From positions 1-64,000 of the forward strand of contig DATNFO010000018.1 in assembly GCA_035606355.1 (NCBI GenBank): a stretch of DNA of 64,000 bases, given 5' to 3'. Numbering within the stretch: position 1 is the first letter of the stretch; each line of letters starts with the position of its first letter. The translations under genes were made by a program, and so were the position numbers. Source of the DNA: Sulfopaludibacter sp035606355 (lineage in GTDB: Bacteria > Acidobacteriota > Terriglobia > Bryobacterales > Bryobacteraceae). Under the pieces are notes generated by a model. That model did no database searches, had not been told where the DNA came from, and saw only the letters and a list, made by a program, of their open reading frames with translations. Below are positions 34,453 through 43,674 of the stretch, piece by piece.

Positions 34453-37317
34453 TTGACAGAGCATTTGAAGAACACACAGTTGAGCCGCCGCGCCCTGTTT
34501 GGCACGGCAGGAAAGGCAGTCGGCGCATCCGTTGCGCTCTCCCCGTTATTGAAGAGCGCCATTATCGGGGCCGCCGACACGGAAGCCGCGACCGCGCCCC
34601 TCTCCGGCAGCGCCGGAGTGGACCGTATCAATGTCCTCGGCGCGAAAACCTATCTTCACGGATGGGCGGGATATGGCGAACCGCCGGTCATGGGACGCCC
34701 TCAAGCCCAGGATCAGGGCGTCAACTATCTGGGACCGAACGGTCAGACCGTCGCCAACTCCGCGGCTGCCGCACCGGCGATGTCCACCGTCTGGAGCAAG
34801 GAGTCCGGACCCGGCACTGTTACCTTCGCCGACCCGAAAGCGCTGACCACCACCGCCACCTTCTCCTCACTCGGGGACTACACGCTGAAACTGACGGTGA
34901 ACAATGGCGAGAGCACTCACTCGTCCTCTCTGCACGTCTCCGTGGAAGCGCCGCCGCCCGCCAAGCAACTGGAAGCCGTTTACACCAAGAACTTCAAGAT
35001 CTCGAGCCCGTTCTGGAATGAGCGCGCCAAGGCTCTCATCGTCAATTGGATCCCCCATTGCATAGACCAGATCAACCGCACGGATCTCCCCATTGGCCAG
35101 GGTGGCATCGATAATTTCATAAACGCCGGGAAAGCGCTGCGCGGCGAGCCGCACGGATACCACAAGGGCTACGTCTTCGCAAACGCCTGGGTCCACCAGA
35201 CCGTGGAAGCCATGAGCATCGCGCTCATGGTCGAGCCCCAAGGCGATGCCGACATCATCAAGGCTCACGAGACGTTCCGCAAAACGCTCGACGAATGGAT
35301 CCCCATCATCCTGGCCGCGCAAGAACCCGACGGTTACTTGCAGACGGCCTTCACCGCTGCGGCGCCGCGCCGTGGTCCGCTGCCGCCCGTTCCCGTCACC
35401 AAGCCCGACGGAACTGTGGTGCTGGCCCGCATCAGCGTCTCGCAGGAACCCGACGGCACGCTCCGTGCGAATCGCGGCTTTGGCCGCGGCGGACGCGGCC
35501 AGAACCAGGCCAACACGGAAGAGCCGTTTGACGGGAAGACCTCAACCACCATCCTCTTCCCGGTGGTAAATCAGGATTTCACCACCACTCCCATCCGCAT
35601 CACCCTGACCGAAGCTCCGGCGCCTGCGGGCGGCGGCGGCAGAGGCGGCAACGCGGTTCAAATTACGGCTAAGCGCGTCACCGGGGACAATGCCGATGGC
35701 AAGCCTGACACCAAAGTTGAACTTCCGCCGTCGCAGCCGGCGAACCTCAAACACTGGGATCCGGCGACTCGCGGCAACCACGAAGGCTACACCGCGGGCT
35801 ATTTTCTGGAATCGGCCATCAACCATTACCTGATGACCCAGAAAAAGGACGCTCGCCTGTACAACGCGGCCAAGAAGCTCGCGGACTGCTGGTACAACAA
35901 TCTCGGTCCCGCGCCCAAAAAGCCGTGGTACGACGGGCACGAGGAAATGGAGCAGGCCCTGGTTCGCTTCGGCCGCTTCGTCAACGACATGGAAGGCGGC
36001 GGCAAGGGACAGAAGTACATTGATACGGCCAAGTGGCTGCTCGATTGCCGTTCCACGACCGCGGTGGAGAGAACTCGGCCCGATGGCACGGTCTTCAGCG
36101 AACGCTCGGAATACGATCAGAGCCATCTCCCCGTCGTCCAGCAGTACGAAGTGGTCGGCCACGCCGTCCGGGCCATGTACCTGGATTCCGGCATGGCGGA
36201 CGTTGCCGTAGAAACGCATGACCCCGAATACCACAGCGCCGTCAAGTCGCTCTGGAAGAATCTGGTCGATAAGAAGCTGTATGTCACCGGGGGAGTGGGC
36301 AGCGGCGATACGTCGGAGGGCTTCGGCGTCAACTACGCTCTCAGCAATCAGGCCTATTGCGAGGCATGCTCGAGTTGCGGCGAAATCTTCTTCCACTGGA
36401 AGATGCATCTCGCTTATCACGAAGCTAAGTACGCGGACCTGATTGAAGAATCGATGTACAACGCGCTACTCGGCGCCAACGATCTGGCGGCGAAGAATTT
36501 CTACTACGACAATCCGCTCGACGAAAACAAGGTGCGTTACGGCTGGCACGTCTGCCCGTGCTGCGTCGGCAACATTCCGCGCACGCTGCTCATGATGCCC
36601 ACCTGGGTCTACACCAAGAGCCCGGACGGCATCTACGTCAACCTGTTCATCGGCAGCACCATCACGGTGGAGAACGTCGGCGGCACCGATGTCGAAATGG
36701 TGCAGAACACCGAGTATCCGTGGAAGGGGAACGTCGCGATCACCGTCAATCCCAAGGCCCCGAAGACGTTCAGCCTTCGCGTCCGCGTTCCGGATCGAGG
36801 CGTCAGCAAGCTGTACAGGCCCACGCCTCAGGCAAACGGCGTTACCGCGATCCACGTCAACGGCGCCGCCGTCAACGCGAAGATGGAAAACGGCTATGCC
36901 GTGATCACACGCAACTGGAAGCCCGGCGACAAAGTCGAAGTCGTGCTTCCGCTCAAAGTGCAGCGCGTCTATCCCGACGACCGGATTATCGCCCGCAACC
37001 GCGGCGGCCAAGTGTCCCATCCCGACGAGGGCAAGGTCGCGCTGAAGTACGGTCCGCTGATCTACAACATCGAGAAGGTCGACCAGGACATCACCAAGCC
37101 GATCTCGAAAACCGCGCCGCTAGCCGCCGAATGGCGCCCCGACCTGTTGGGCGGCGTGATGGCGATCAAGGGCAAATTCGAAGATGGCAGCGATCTGCTC
37201 GCCATTCCGAATTACGCACGCACCAATCGCGACGGCGCTCCGACGGAGTATCCGCAAGCCGGAGGCCGCGGCGGCCCGCGCCCGCTCACCTCGATCGTCT
37301 GGATCAAGGAAGCCTAG
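34453..37317 (+). CDS. Tat-exported GH127 beta-L-arabinofuranosidase-like protein
   Basis: A 954-aa glycoside hydrolase with a TTG start (AGAGG 8 nt upstream). A twin-arginine signal (SRRALFGT) directs export of a folded, metal-containing enzyme. An extra PKD/Ig-like domain (about 60-165) precedes the (alpha/alpha)6 barrel. The zinc site of GH127 is visible as E637-x-C639 (CEACSSC) and C703-C704 (CPCCVGN); one of these cysteines is the expected nucleophile. E622 in TSEGFG matches the acid/base position. A Gly/Arg-rich loop (about 390-402, GGGGRGGN) and another around 340 are atypical insertions. Terminal beta domains follow. It probably cleaves arabinofuranosides of plant polymers. Confidence 0.9.
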   Translation: MTEHLKNTQLSRRALFGTAGKAVGASVALSPLLKSAIIGAADTEAATAPLSGSAGVDRINVLGAKTYLHGWAGYGEPPVMGRPQAQDQGVNYLGPNGQTVANSAAAAPAMSTVWSKESGPGTVTFADPKALTTTATFSSLGDYTLKLTVNNGESTHSSSLHVSVEAPPPAKQLEAVYTKNFKISSPFWNERAKALIVNWIPHCIDQINRTDLPIGQGGIDNFINAGKALRGEPHGYHKGYVFANAWVHQTVEAMSIALMVEPQGDADIIKAHETFRKTLDEWIPIILAAQEPDGYLQTAFTAAAPRRGPLPPVPVTKPDGTVVLARISVSQEPDGTLRANRGFGRGGRGQNQANTEEPFDGKTSTTILFPVVNQDFTTTPIRITLTEAPAPAGGGGRGGNAVQITAKRVTGDNADGKPDTKVELPPSQPANLKHWDPATRGNHEGYTAGYFLESAINHYLMTQKKDARLYNAAKKLADCWYNNLGPAPKKPWYDGHEEMEQALVRFGRFVNDMEGGGKGQKYIDTAKWLLDCRSTTAVERTRPDGTVFSERSEYDQSHLPVVQQYEVVGHAVRAMYLDSGMADVAVETHDPEYHSAVKSLWKNLVDKKLYVTGGVGSGDTSEGFGVNYALSNQAYCEACSSCGEIFFHWKMHLAYHEAKYADLIEESMYNALLGANDLAAKNFYYDNPLDENKVRYGWHVCPCCVGNIPRTLLMMPTWVYTKSPDGIYVNLFIGSTITVENVGGTDVEMVQNTEYPWKGNVAITVNPKAPKTFSLRVRVPDRGVSKLYRPTPQANGVTAIHVNGAAVNAKMENGYAVITRNWKPGDKVEVVLPLKVQRVYPDDRIIARNRGGQVSHPDEGKVALKYGPLIYNIEKVDQDITKPISKTAPLAAEWRPDLLGGVMAIKGKFEDGSDLLAIPNYARTNRDGAPTEYPQAGGRGGPRPLTSIVWIKEA

Positions 37318-37325
37318 CACGCGAC

Positions 37326-37363
37326 CAAGGGAAGCGGGACCGCTTTCGAACCCGCTTCCCTTG
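37326..37363 (+). terminator. Strong terminator hairpin after the GH127 gene
   Basis: A perfect 13-bp stem (CAAGGGAAGCGGG with CCCGCTTCCCTTG) encloses a 12-nt loop, 8 nt after the stop codon. There is no long T-run. It is the only strong hairpin between this gene and the convergent glycosyltransferase. Confidence 0.75.
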
Positions 37364-37461
37364 TGACGTGACGACAGGGCCTTCCTGTTGTGCCGCGCTT
37401 GCGCGGCTGCGGCCCACGTCGCCGGCTCCAACATCTTCATCACCACCGTCGGTTTCGTAAA

Positions 37462-38580
37462 CTAGGGACGCGTCCGCGATCCGGAATGCGTGCTGTCGAA
37501 GGGCGCGCCTTCCGGATCGTTCAACACCGCCGACATTTTGTGCAGGAATTCGGCTTCGGAGAATTGCCGGGACCACGCCTGGAGGTCGGTCGATGAGAGC
37601 GCCGGCTCCATCGTCTCCAGCCGCGCGATCGCGCCCGCAAGCGCCGCCGGCTCCGGCGAGTCGTAGAAGACGCCGCCGAAGAACGGCACTGTCTCCAATG
37701 CTCCGCCGCGGCCCAGCGCGATCACCGGTTTTCCGCTCGCCAGCGCTTCTACCGGTGTGATGCCGAAATCCTCTTCACCGGGCAGCAAAAATGCGCGGCA
37801 GCGAGCATATAACTCGCGCAGCTCCTCATCGGTCACGCGCCCCAGAAACTCGATGTTGTTTGTAGCCATTGCGCGCAGCGCCTTGTATTCAGGACCGGCT
37901 CCGGCGATCTTCAAACGCCGCCCCGACTGCGCGAAACACCGCACTGCACTTTCCAGCCTCTTATAAGCCACCAGTTCGGAGACGATTAAATAGTAATCGT
38001 CCGCCGGCCGCGAGTAGAAGGAATCCACGTCCACCGGCGGATGAATCACATCGCTTTCGCGCCGGTATGTTTTCCAGATCCGCGTCTGTACGTTCCGGCT
38101 GTTGGCGATGAAGCGATCCACGCGCGCCGCCGATGCGTAATCCCAGAGCCGCAGATAATTCGCCGCCGGGGTCATCAGCGCCCTCTTCAAACGAGAGTGC
38201 GTCCACTCGTTGCGATAGGCCGGGTAGAGATCCCACAGGTATCGCATCGGCGTATGGCAATAGCAGATGTGACGCGTGCCGCTGGACGTGATCACACCCT
38301 TCGCCGGACCCGATTCGCTGCTGACCACCAGATCGTACCCGCGCAGATCGAAGCTTTCCAGCGCCATCGGCATCAGGGGCAGCAGGTTGCGGTAAACACG
38401 GCGGAGCGGATTGAGAAAGCTGGTGGTGATGCGGCGGTCGCGCAGCGTAGGGCTAAGCGTTTCGGGGTCGCAGAACAGAGTGAAAATGTCCGCGTCCGGC
38501 AGCAGACGGCAGAGGGCGTCCACCACCTTCTCGCCGCCGCGCCGGTTGAGCAGCCAGTAATGGACAATTGCCGCGCGCAC
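37462..38580 (-). CDS. GT4-family glycosyltransferase
   Basis: A 372-aa GT-B glycosyltransferase of family 4. The N-terminus MRAAIVHYWLLNRRGGEKV is typical of this group, so I use the GTG at 38580 (GGAAGG just upstream) instead of the ATG at 38613. The C-terminal domain carries the nucleotide-sugar motifs LKIAGAGPE, the E-x7-E type region EDFGITPVEALASGKPVIA and a glycine-rich end. It would transfer a sugar from an NDP donor at the cytoplasmic face. It lies next to the HPr-kinase-like gene, in the opposite direction with 39 nt between starts. Confidence 0.88.
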   Translation of the reverse strand: MRAAIVHYWLLNRRGGEKVVDALCRLLPDADIFTLFCDPETLSPTLRDRRITTSFLNPLRRVYRNLLPLMPMALESFDLRGYDLVVSSESGPAKGVITSSGTRHICYCHTPMRYLWDLYPAYRNEWTHSRLKRALMTPAANYLRLWDYASAARVDRFIANSRNVQTRIWKTYRRESDVIHPPVDVDSFYSRPADDYYLIVSELVAYKRLESAVRCFAQSGRRLKIAGAGPEYKALRAMATNNIEFLGRVTDEELRELYARCRAFLLPGEEDFGITPVEALASGKPVIALGRGGALETVPFFGGVFYDSPEPAALAGAIARLETMEPALSSTDLQAWSRQFSEAEFLHKMSAVLNDPEGAPFDSTHSGSRTRP

Positions 38581-38619
38581 CGTCCTTCCAGCATACTCGT
38601 AAGCGAGGACCATGGCCGG

Positions 38620-39594
38620 GTGACTGACGGGCGCTTTTACGGTTGCAACACCAAACGCTTCGATCCGCTGCAATGCGATCGGGAACTGCCGCTGGGACGC
38701 ACCTTCTATCCCGCGGGCTTCCCACTGATGCTCGCGACGAACTCCGAAGGTGTGATGGACTGCGCTCGCGAATCCTGGGGCGAATGGAACGGCGACTTCG
38801 ATGTGCGGCCGCTACGAATTTCGGTAGTCGTAGACCCGGGCGGCGCCATTGCGGAGGCCCCCGCCTTTCGCAAGCATAGTCACCTGCTCCTGTTTGTGTC
38901 CGATTCGCGGAACTTCGCCTCGGCCGACACCGTCACCGGCGAGGCGGCCATATACGTCACGCAAGCCACCGTCGCCGACCACACGCTCTTCCGCTGGCTC
39001 TTCCTCGACGCTCTCGCGTACATGATGTTGACGAACCTCTACGTGGTGTCCCTGCACGCCGCATGTGTAGCGCGCGACGGCGAGGGCCTGCTTTTGTGCG
39101 GCAAATCCGGGGCGGGGAAAAGTACGCTGGCGGTCGCCGCTGCACGAGCGGGATTCACGTTCCTCTCCGACGATTGCACGTGGGTTCGCACCGGTATCGA
39201 CGAACTTTTCGCCATCGGCAAACCGCACCAGGTGCGCTTGCGCGGGGATGCTGCCCGGCATTTCCCAGAGCTCGCCGGCTTTCCCGCGCGCACTTTGCCC
39301 AACGGCAAGCTCTCCCTCGAAGCGCCGGTCTCGCTGCTTGCCGGCGTCAGGTCCGCGCGCCACGCCCGGATTACGAAACTCGTATTCCTCCAGCGCGAAG
39401 ACGGCGTGCCCCCGGCGATTTCATCCGTGAACTCCGAAGACGCGGCCACGATGCTGCTCGCGGATTTGCCGAGCTATGGTCCCGAAGTCAACGCCGCGCA
39501 CGAGCGCACGGTCGCGCAGCTTGCCGCGCTACCGGCCCGGCGCCTGGCCTACAGCTTGCTCGATGATGCCATCCGTCTGCTGCGCGAGATATAG
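38620..39594 (+). CDS. HPr kinase-like (HprK-related) P-loop protein
   Basis: A 324-aa protein with a GTG start. The N-terminal 130 residues are beta-rich (RFYGCN.., ELPLGRTFY). The P-loop GKSGAGKST (161-169) follows, then FLSDDCTWVR, as in the HprK/PckA fold. It lacks a PTS context, so it is not a true HPr kinase. HprK-related proteins occur beside nucleotidyltransferases of the PF14907 type in RiPP (lasso-like) and exopolysaccharide/exosortase clusters, and such a nucleotidyltransferase lies at 50771. Its last 66 nt overlap the end of the convergent SPASM-like radical SAM gene. The substrate is unknown. Confidence 0.78.
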   Translation: MTDGRFYGCNTKRFDPLQCDRELPLGRTFYPAGFPLMLATNSEGVMDCARESWGEWNGDFDVRPLRISVVVDPGGAIAEAPAFRKHSHLLLFVSDSRNFASADTVTGEAAIYVTQATVADHTLFRWLFLDALAYMMLTNLYVVSLHAACVARDGEGLLLCGKSGAGKSTLAVAAARAGFTFLSDDCTWVRTGIDELFAIGKPHQVRLRGDAARHFPELAGFPARTLPNGKLSLEAPVSLLAGVRSARHARITKLVFLQREDGVPPAISSVNSEDAATMLLADLPSYGPEVNAAHERTVAQLAALPARRLAYSLLDDAIRLLREI

Positions 39595-40542
39595 CGAGCA
39601 CACGCAGCGGCGGCACACCGGGTCATCGGCCACCGACAGGCTCTCGCGGAATGCGATAGCCGCGGGGCTGTTGAGGATTTCGCGCAGGCCGCCCTCCGCC
39701 GTGTTGCCGATCGCCGGATGGAAGAAGCACGGCCGCACATCGCCGTTCGCCTCCAGCACTGCCGACACCCACGGCGCATTGCACCGCGGAGCGGCATGCG
39801 CTTCCAAACCGTAATGGGCACGGAAGCGCGCCACGATTCGCACAAGTTTTGCAGGCGACTCCGAAATAAAACCGTCGTCCGGGTACTCGGCGATGAGCGC
39901 TTCTATTTCAGACTCCAGCTTCGCGAGTTCCGGCGCGATCGTGCTCTGGCGAATCTCGGGCCACGCGACTACACGGTTGAAAGCGGTGGAGGTAAGGTCG
40001 GCCGCCAGAAAGGAGATCGACCGCAGCCCGAGCCCGCGCGCCGTCCTGGCCGTCTCGCGCAAGCGCGATGCATTCGCCGCCTGCACCGTGCTGCGCGCCG
40101 AAATCGGATACTCGGGCGCGATCGCGTGGACCGCCGCAACACCTTCCGCCAGCCGGTCGAACGCTCCCGGCACGCGGCGGATCTCGTCATGCACATCGCG
40201 CGGACCATCCAGCGAGACAATCACTTCGTCCGTGCTCTCCACCAGCCGCCGCGCATCGCGAGCCAGCAGCAGCCCCGTGCTGAGCACCGTCACCCGAATG
40301 CGGCGAGCGCGCAGCAAATCCGCCAGCCGGAACAGGTCGCTGTGCATCAGGGGCTCGCCGCCCGTGAACACCACCCATTCCACGCCGAGTTGAACGATGT
40401 CGTCCAGGTGACGCCGCAACTCGCCTTCGCTGATTTCCTGTGCGTCCGTGCGCTTCCAGATATCGCACATCACGCAGCGGCAATTGCAGCGCGTGTGCGG
40501 CTCCAGCAGAAGCACCGGCAACCGCTGGATCGCGTGATTCAT
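39529..40542 (-). CDS. Radical SAM protein with SPASM-like C-terminus
   Basis: A 337-aa radical SAM enzyme. The [4Fe-4S] motif is C19-x3-C23-x2-C26 (CNCRCVMC), followed by the GGEP motif (FTGGEPLMH). The C-terminal part has a cysteine set (RCNAPW, PCFFHP, CRRCVCS) resembling a SPASM/twitch auxiliary cluster binding region, as in peptide-modifying enzymes and in carbohydrate-related enzymes. The start at 40542 overlaps the amidohydrolase stop as ATGA. It is the last gene of the long minus-strand operon and overlaps the end of the convergent HprK-like gene. Confidence 0.88.
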   Translation of the reverse strand: MNHAIQRLPVLLLEPHTRCNCRCVMCDIWKRTDAQEISEGELRRHLDDIVQLGVEWVVFTGGEPLMHSDLFRLADLLRARRIRVTVLSTGLLLARDARRLVESTDEVIVSLDGPRDVHDEIRRVPGAFDRLAEGVAAVHAIAPEYPISARSTVQAANASRLRETARTARGLGLRSISFLAADLTSTAFNRVVAWPEIRQSTIAPELAKLESEIEALIAEYPDDGFISESPAKLVRIVARFRAHYGLEAHAAPRCNAPWVSAVLEANGDVRPCFFHPAIGNTAEGGLREILNSPAAIAFRESLSVADDPVCRRCVCSLYLAQQTDGIIEQAVGQAPGR

Positions 40543-41558
40543 GCCAGCACCTGCTTGCCGGCGAGGCGCAGGTCGCTGCCCAGGTGCTTCTCCGCCGCGC
40601 GCCGCAACCGCGCGACCGGCGCGGCCACCAGCACCGGCGGCCGGCACTCCACGTGAAGTCGCTCAAAGCGCCGCCGTTCGGATTTCGGCAGTTGCGCCGC
40701 GAGTTCCGGTGAGATCAGCTTGATGCGGCCATTCACCACCACCAGCGCGACTTCCGATTCGCCGCGCATCGCGATCCAGTCGCGCTCCAACACCCGCGGC
40801 GAGAGCCGGAGAATTCGCGCGGGAACACTGGTGACCATTTCCCGCACCCGCGCCGCCGGAACATATCGCCGTGCCACCGCCATCTCATCCAGCAGATCCA
40901 CGGGCGCGCTCAATGCCGAATCGGTGGCGAGCGCAACGGGCACGCCCGCGGCAAACACAGAGCGCGGCACGGTTCTGCCGAACATGCTCAGGTTGGAAGT
41001 CGGGCACCACACCAGCGACGCCCCGCGCAGCCGTAGCAATTCAATGCTGGCGCGCCGCAGCGCCACGCCGTGCACAATTGCGGTCCGCGAATCGAGCGCG
41101 CCTGCCTCGTCCAGACCGGCGACCTCCCGCCCGGCCGCGGCATCCACACCCTCGGCACAATGCACCACGAAAGGCCAGGTCCGCGGCGCTTTCCGAATCG
41201 CCTCATCCGGCCGCGGATCGAAGGCCTGCGAATGTGCCCACGCAACCCGCCGCACTACGCGCACCGGAAACTCAGGCCCGAACACTTCGGCCTCATATGG
41301 ATTGTGGTGGCACACCGTAGTCACGCCGCTCAGCAGATTCTTCAGGGCTCCCCACCACAGCCGCACGGGCTTCGGCACGCGCAAGTGCTCGCGCACCGGC
41401 GCAGCATCCGGCCGGTAAATGTCGCGCGCCCACTCCGTCGCATTCCTGTATCCGCCGCGACCCAGCGCAGGAAACAGATTGAACTCCAGATGATCGTGCG
41501 CATTGATGAATCCGGGCAGCCGCGTGTAGCCCGTCAGATCCAGATCGCGAGGCTTCAT
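40539..41558 (-). CDS. Amidohydrolase (cytosine-deaminase-like)
   Basis: A 339-aa metal-dependent hydrolase starting MKPRDLDLTGYTRLPGFIN. Metal ligands: the H-D-H pair in NAHDHLEF, FVVHCAEG, AIVHGVAL and LATDSALS. The small N-terminal beta domain usual in the family is missing; the protein begins directly at the barrel. The family includes deaminases and chlorohydrolases acting on heterocycles. It overlaps both neighbours by ATGA, so it is part of the radical-SAM operon and probably acts on an intermediate; this is inference. Confidence 0.85.
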   Translation of the reverse strand: MKPRDLDLTGYTRLPGFINAHDHLEFNLFPALGRGGYRNATEWARDIYRPDAAPVREHLRVPKPVRLWWGALKNLLSGVTTVCHHNPYEAEVFGPEFPVRVVRRVAWAHSQAFDPRPDEAIRKAPRTWPFVVHCAEGVDAAAGREVAGLDEAGALDSRTAIVHGVALRRASIELLRLRGASLVWCPTSNLSMFGRTVPRSVFAAGVPVALATDSALSAPVDLLDEMAVARRYVPAARVREMVTSVPARILRLSPRVLERDWIAMRGESEVALVVVNGRIKLISPELAAQLPKSERRRFERLHVECRPPVLVAAPVARLRRAAEKHLGSDLRLAGKQVLA

Positions 41559-42220
41559 ACGCGCGTCCAGCGCGTCAGCAGGACGGCGGGAAATTCGCAA
41601 GCCGCCGCGAATAACTCCGGCCGGCCCGCGTGCGCAAACAATTCCCGCTCCGGTTCACCGATGCTCGCATCTACTGCGCGATCGAGGCGAAGCTCGGGCG
41701 CCCACTCGCGAAGCTGTTCCACTGTGTACGAATAATTTTCGAGCTCGTATACCTGGCCGCCATCGCGGAAGGTACGGCGCCAACCTCGCGCCACGGCTGC
41801 CGGATGAAAATCCGTCAGCAGCAGTTGCCCGCCGCGCGCCAGCACGCGAGCGAATTCCGCCATGGTAGCCTCCTGGCGGCGCACATGGCCGAGCATCAGC
41901 GCGCACAACACGGCATCCGCCGCCCCGGTTGCAATCGGCAGCCGCGAAGCATTCGCCACCGCGAGCCGCCCCCGCAAATCCGCCTTCCGCGCCGCCACGC
42001 TGAGCATTTCCTTGGACGCATCCAGCCCCACCGCGCCCAATCGCTTCGTCCAGCGACCCGTCCCGCAGCCCACGTCCACGGCGCGGCGCGCCTGCAACTC
42101 CGCGATCCACGGCTCCAGCATTCGCTGTTCCAGCGCCGCGATCGGGGAAGGAGTGTCGTCCCACGTCTCCGCCCACAGCGCATAACCCTGCAATGCCGAA
42201 ACCGGAATCGCCCCACTCAT
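41555..42220 (-). CDS. SAM-dependent methyltransferase 1 of the radical-SAM operon
   Basis: A 221-aa class I methyltransferase starting MSGAIPVSALQGYALWAETWD. Motif I is AVDVGCGTGRW, motif II AVLCALMLGH, and the post-motif strand is GGQLLLTDFHP. It is a small-molecule (UbiE/BioC-like) type. The start codon shares one base with the stop of the preceding radical SAM gene (TGATG), and its end overlaps the amidohydrolase start by ATGA. Acceptor unknown. Confidence 0.88.
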   Translation of the reverse strand: MSGAIPVSALQGYALWAETWDDTPSPIAALEQRMLEPWIAELQARRAVDVGCGTGRWTKRLGAVGLDASKEMLSVAARKADLRGRLAVANASRLPIATGAADAVLCALMLGHVRRQEATMAEFARVLARGGQLLLTDFHPAAVARGWRRTFRDGGQVYELENYSYTVEQLREWAPELRLDRAVDASIGEPERELFAHAGRPELFAAACEFPAVLLTRWTRV

Positions 42221-43674
42221 CAGAGGCTCTCCAGTCGCGGCTGCCGCAATCGCACCAATTTTTGCGCGAGCCGCAACTCCGCGGGAAAATCGTACGCCCC
42301 CATCGCATACCGCCAACTGCTCAGCGACTTCAACAGCGTGCGGCCCCACCCCGGCAAACGCATATCCTGTGTGGTGGGCCAGCGTGAATTCATCACCGTT
42401 TCAAAGTCGCGGATTCGCCGTTTCACGTGCGGCGCCAGCCACGGCAGTTGCGGGTCCGTGCGGATCAGGTACGCATACCAGTGGGGTGTAATCCACTCGT
42501 CCGGCGTGGACGGGAACGCGATCTTCACGTCGCCATACGTGCCATTCTGCTGCGGCGTCGGCACATAGGTCTGCACCACGATCTCCACATCCGGATTCGC
42601 CTGCTTGATCCGCCGCACGAAGCCGATGGTCTCCGCCACGTCCTGTTCCGCATTTTCCGGATTCCCGAAAATCATCGAATACTCGGGGACAATTCCGAAC
42701 TCCCGAATTCGCCGCGCCAGCGCAATCGTCTGCTCGCTGGTGAGCTGCTTCTTCATGCTCTTCAGCGCGGCGTCGTTCCCGGATTCCACGCCGAAGAAGA
42801 TCATCACGCAGCCGGCCTGCCGCAGCGCCCGCAGTGTTTCGTCCGAGTAGTTGAGCACAATGTCCACGCGGGCTTCGCACCACCACCGCAGATTCAACGG
42901 CGCGATCCGGCCGGCCAGTTCGCGCGCATGGTCTTCGCGAAGAAAGAAGTTGTTGTCGTAAAACTGCACCGCGTTCACGCCCCAGGTGCGCTGCAGTCCA
43001 TCGAGAATCTCCACCGTGCGCGCGGGCGATTCCATCTTTTCGCGATCGTACACCGGCACCACGCCGCAGAAGTTGCATCGGAACGGGCATCCGATGCTCG
43101 CCTGATGCACGGCCGTCCGCGACCCCAGGAACGTTCGCGCGATGTACTTGCCCGGGTCCATGCGATGGTACGGCGGATGCGGAAATTCGTCCGGGGAGCG
43201 AAGCGGGCGCGTCGCCGTGTGCACGTGGAAGCCGAACGCATCTTTATATGCGAGTCCTCGCACGCGTGCGAAATCGCGGCTGCCGCGCAATTGATCGAGC
43301 AGTTCCAGCAGCGTGTCCTCGCCCTGACCCCGCACCACGAAGTCGATATACCTGGCGTTCAGCGCGGCCTCTGTATAGAGGGAAGGGAAGTAGCCGCCCC
43401 ACACGATGGGAATGCGCGGATACTTCTCGCGAAACGCGCGGCACACCGGAACGGCCTGTAGCAGTTGCGGACCGGGCATCACGCTGACGCCGAGCATCTC
43501 CACGCGATGGTTCTGCACCAGCCAGTCGATCTTGGCCCACGGATCCGCTTCCACATTGCCGTCGACAATTTCGTATTCCTCACGGCCTTCCAGCACCGCG
43601 CCCAAATACAAAACGGACAGCGGCAGCCTGCGATTTTTCGGCTTCGTGCTGCGGGGGTGAAAGAGAATAATCAT
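42220..43674 (-). CDS. B12-binding-type radical SAM protein 1
   Basis: A 484-aa protein. The N-terminal Rossmann-like cobalamin-binding domain (about 1-135: MIILFHPR..., LGVSVMPGP, VWGGYFPSL) lacks the DxHxxG motif, as in other class B radical SAM enzymes of the BchE type. The radical SAM core has C196-x3-C200-x2-C203 (CPFRCNFC), then VQFYDNNFF and the MIFFGVESG strand. Such enzymes do methylations and carbon-skeleton changes on unactivated carbons. It starts 4 nt inside the upstream methyltransferase gene (ATGA). Confidence 0.9.
   Translation of the reverse strand: MIILFHPRSTKPKNRRLPLSVLYLGAVLEGREEYEIVDGNVEADPWAKIDWLVQNHRVEMLGVSVMPGPQLLQAVPVCRAFREKYPRIPIVWGGYFPSLYTEAALNARYIDFVVRGQGEDTLLELLDQLRGSRDFARVRGLAYKDAFGFHVHTATRPLRSPDEFPHPPYHRMDPGKYIARTFLGSRTAVHQASIGCPFRCNFCGVVPVYDREKMESPARTVEILDGLQRTWGVNAVQFYDNNFFLREDHARELAGRIAPLNLRWWCEARVDIVLNYSDETLRALRQAGCVMIFFGVESGNDAALKSMKKQLTSEQTIALARRIREFGIVPEYSMIFGNPENAEQDVAETIGFVRRIKQANPDVEIVVQTYVPTPQQNGTYGDVKIAFPSTPDEWITPHWYAYLIRTDPQLPWLAPHVKRRIRDFETVMNSRWPTTQDMRLPGWGRTLLKSLSSWRYAMGAYDFPAELRLAQKLVRLRQPRLESL

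Noticed and set aside
38580..38613. ATG at 38613 as the GT4 start
   Set aside because: The GTG at 38580 has GGAAGG just upstream and gives the typical MRAAIVHYWLLNRRGGEK N-terminus.
38041..38619. Longer N-terminus of the HprK-like protein
   Set aside because: The first 193 codons of that frame are antisense to the GT4 gene; the GTG at 38620 gives the family-like start.
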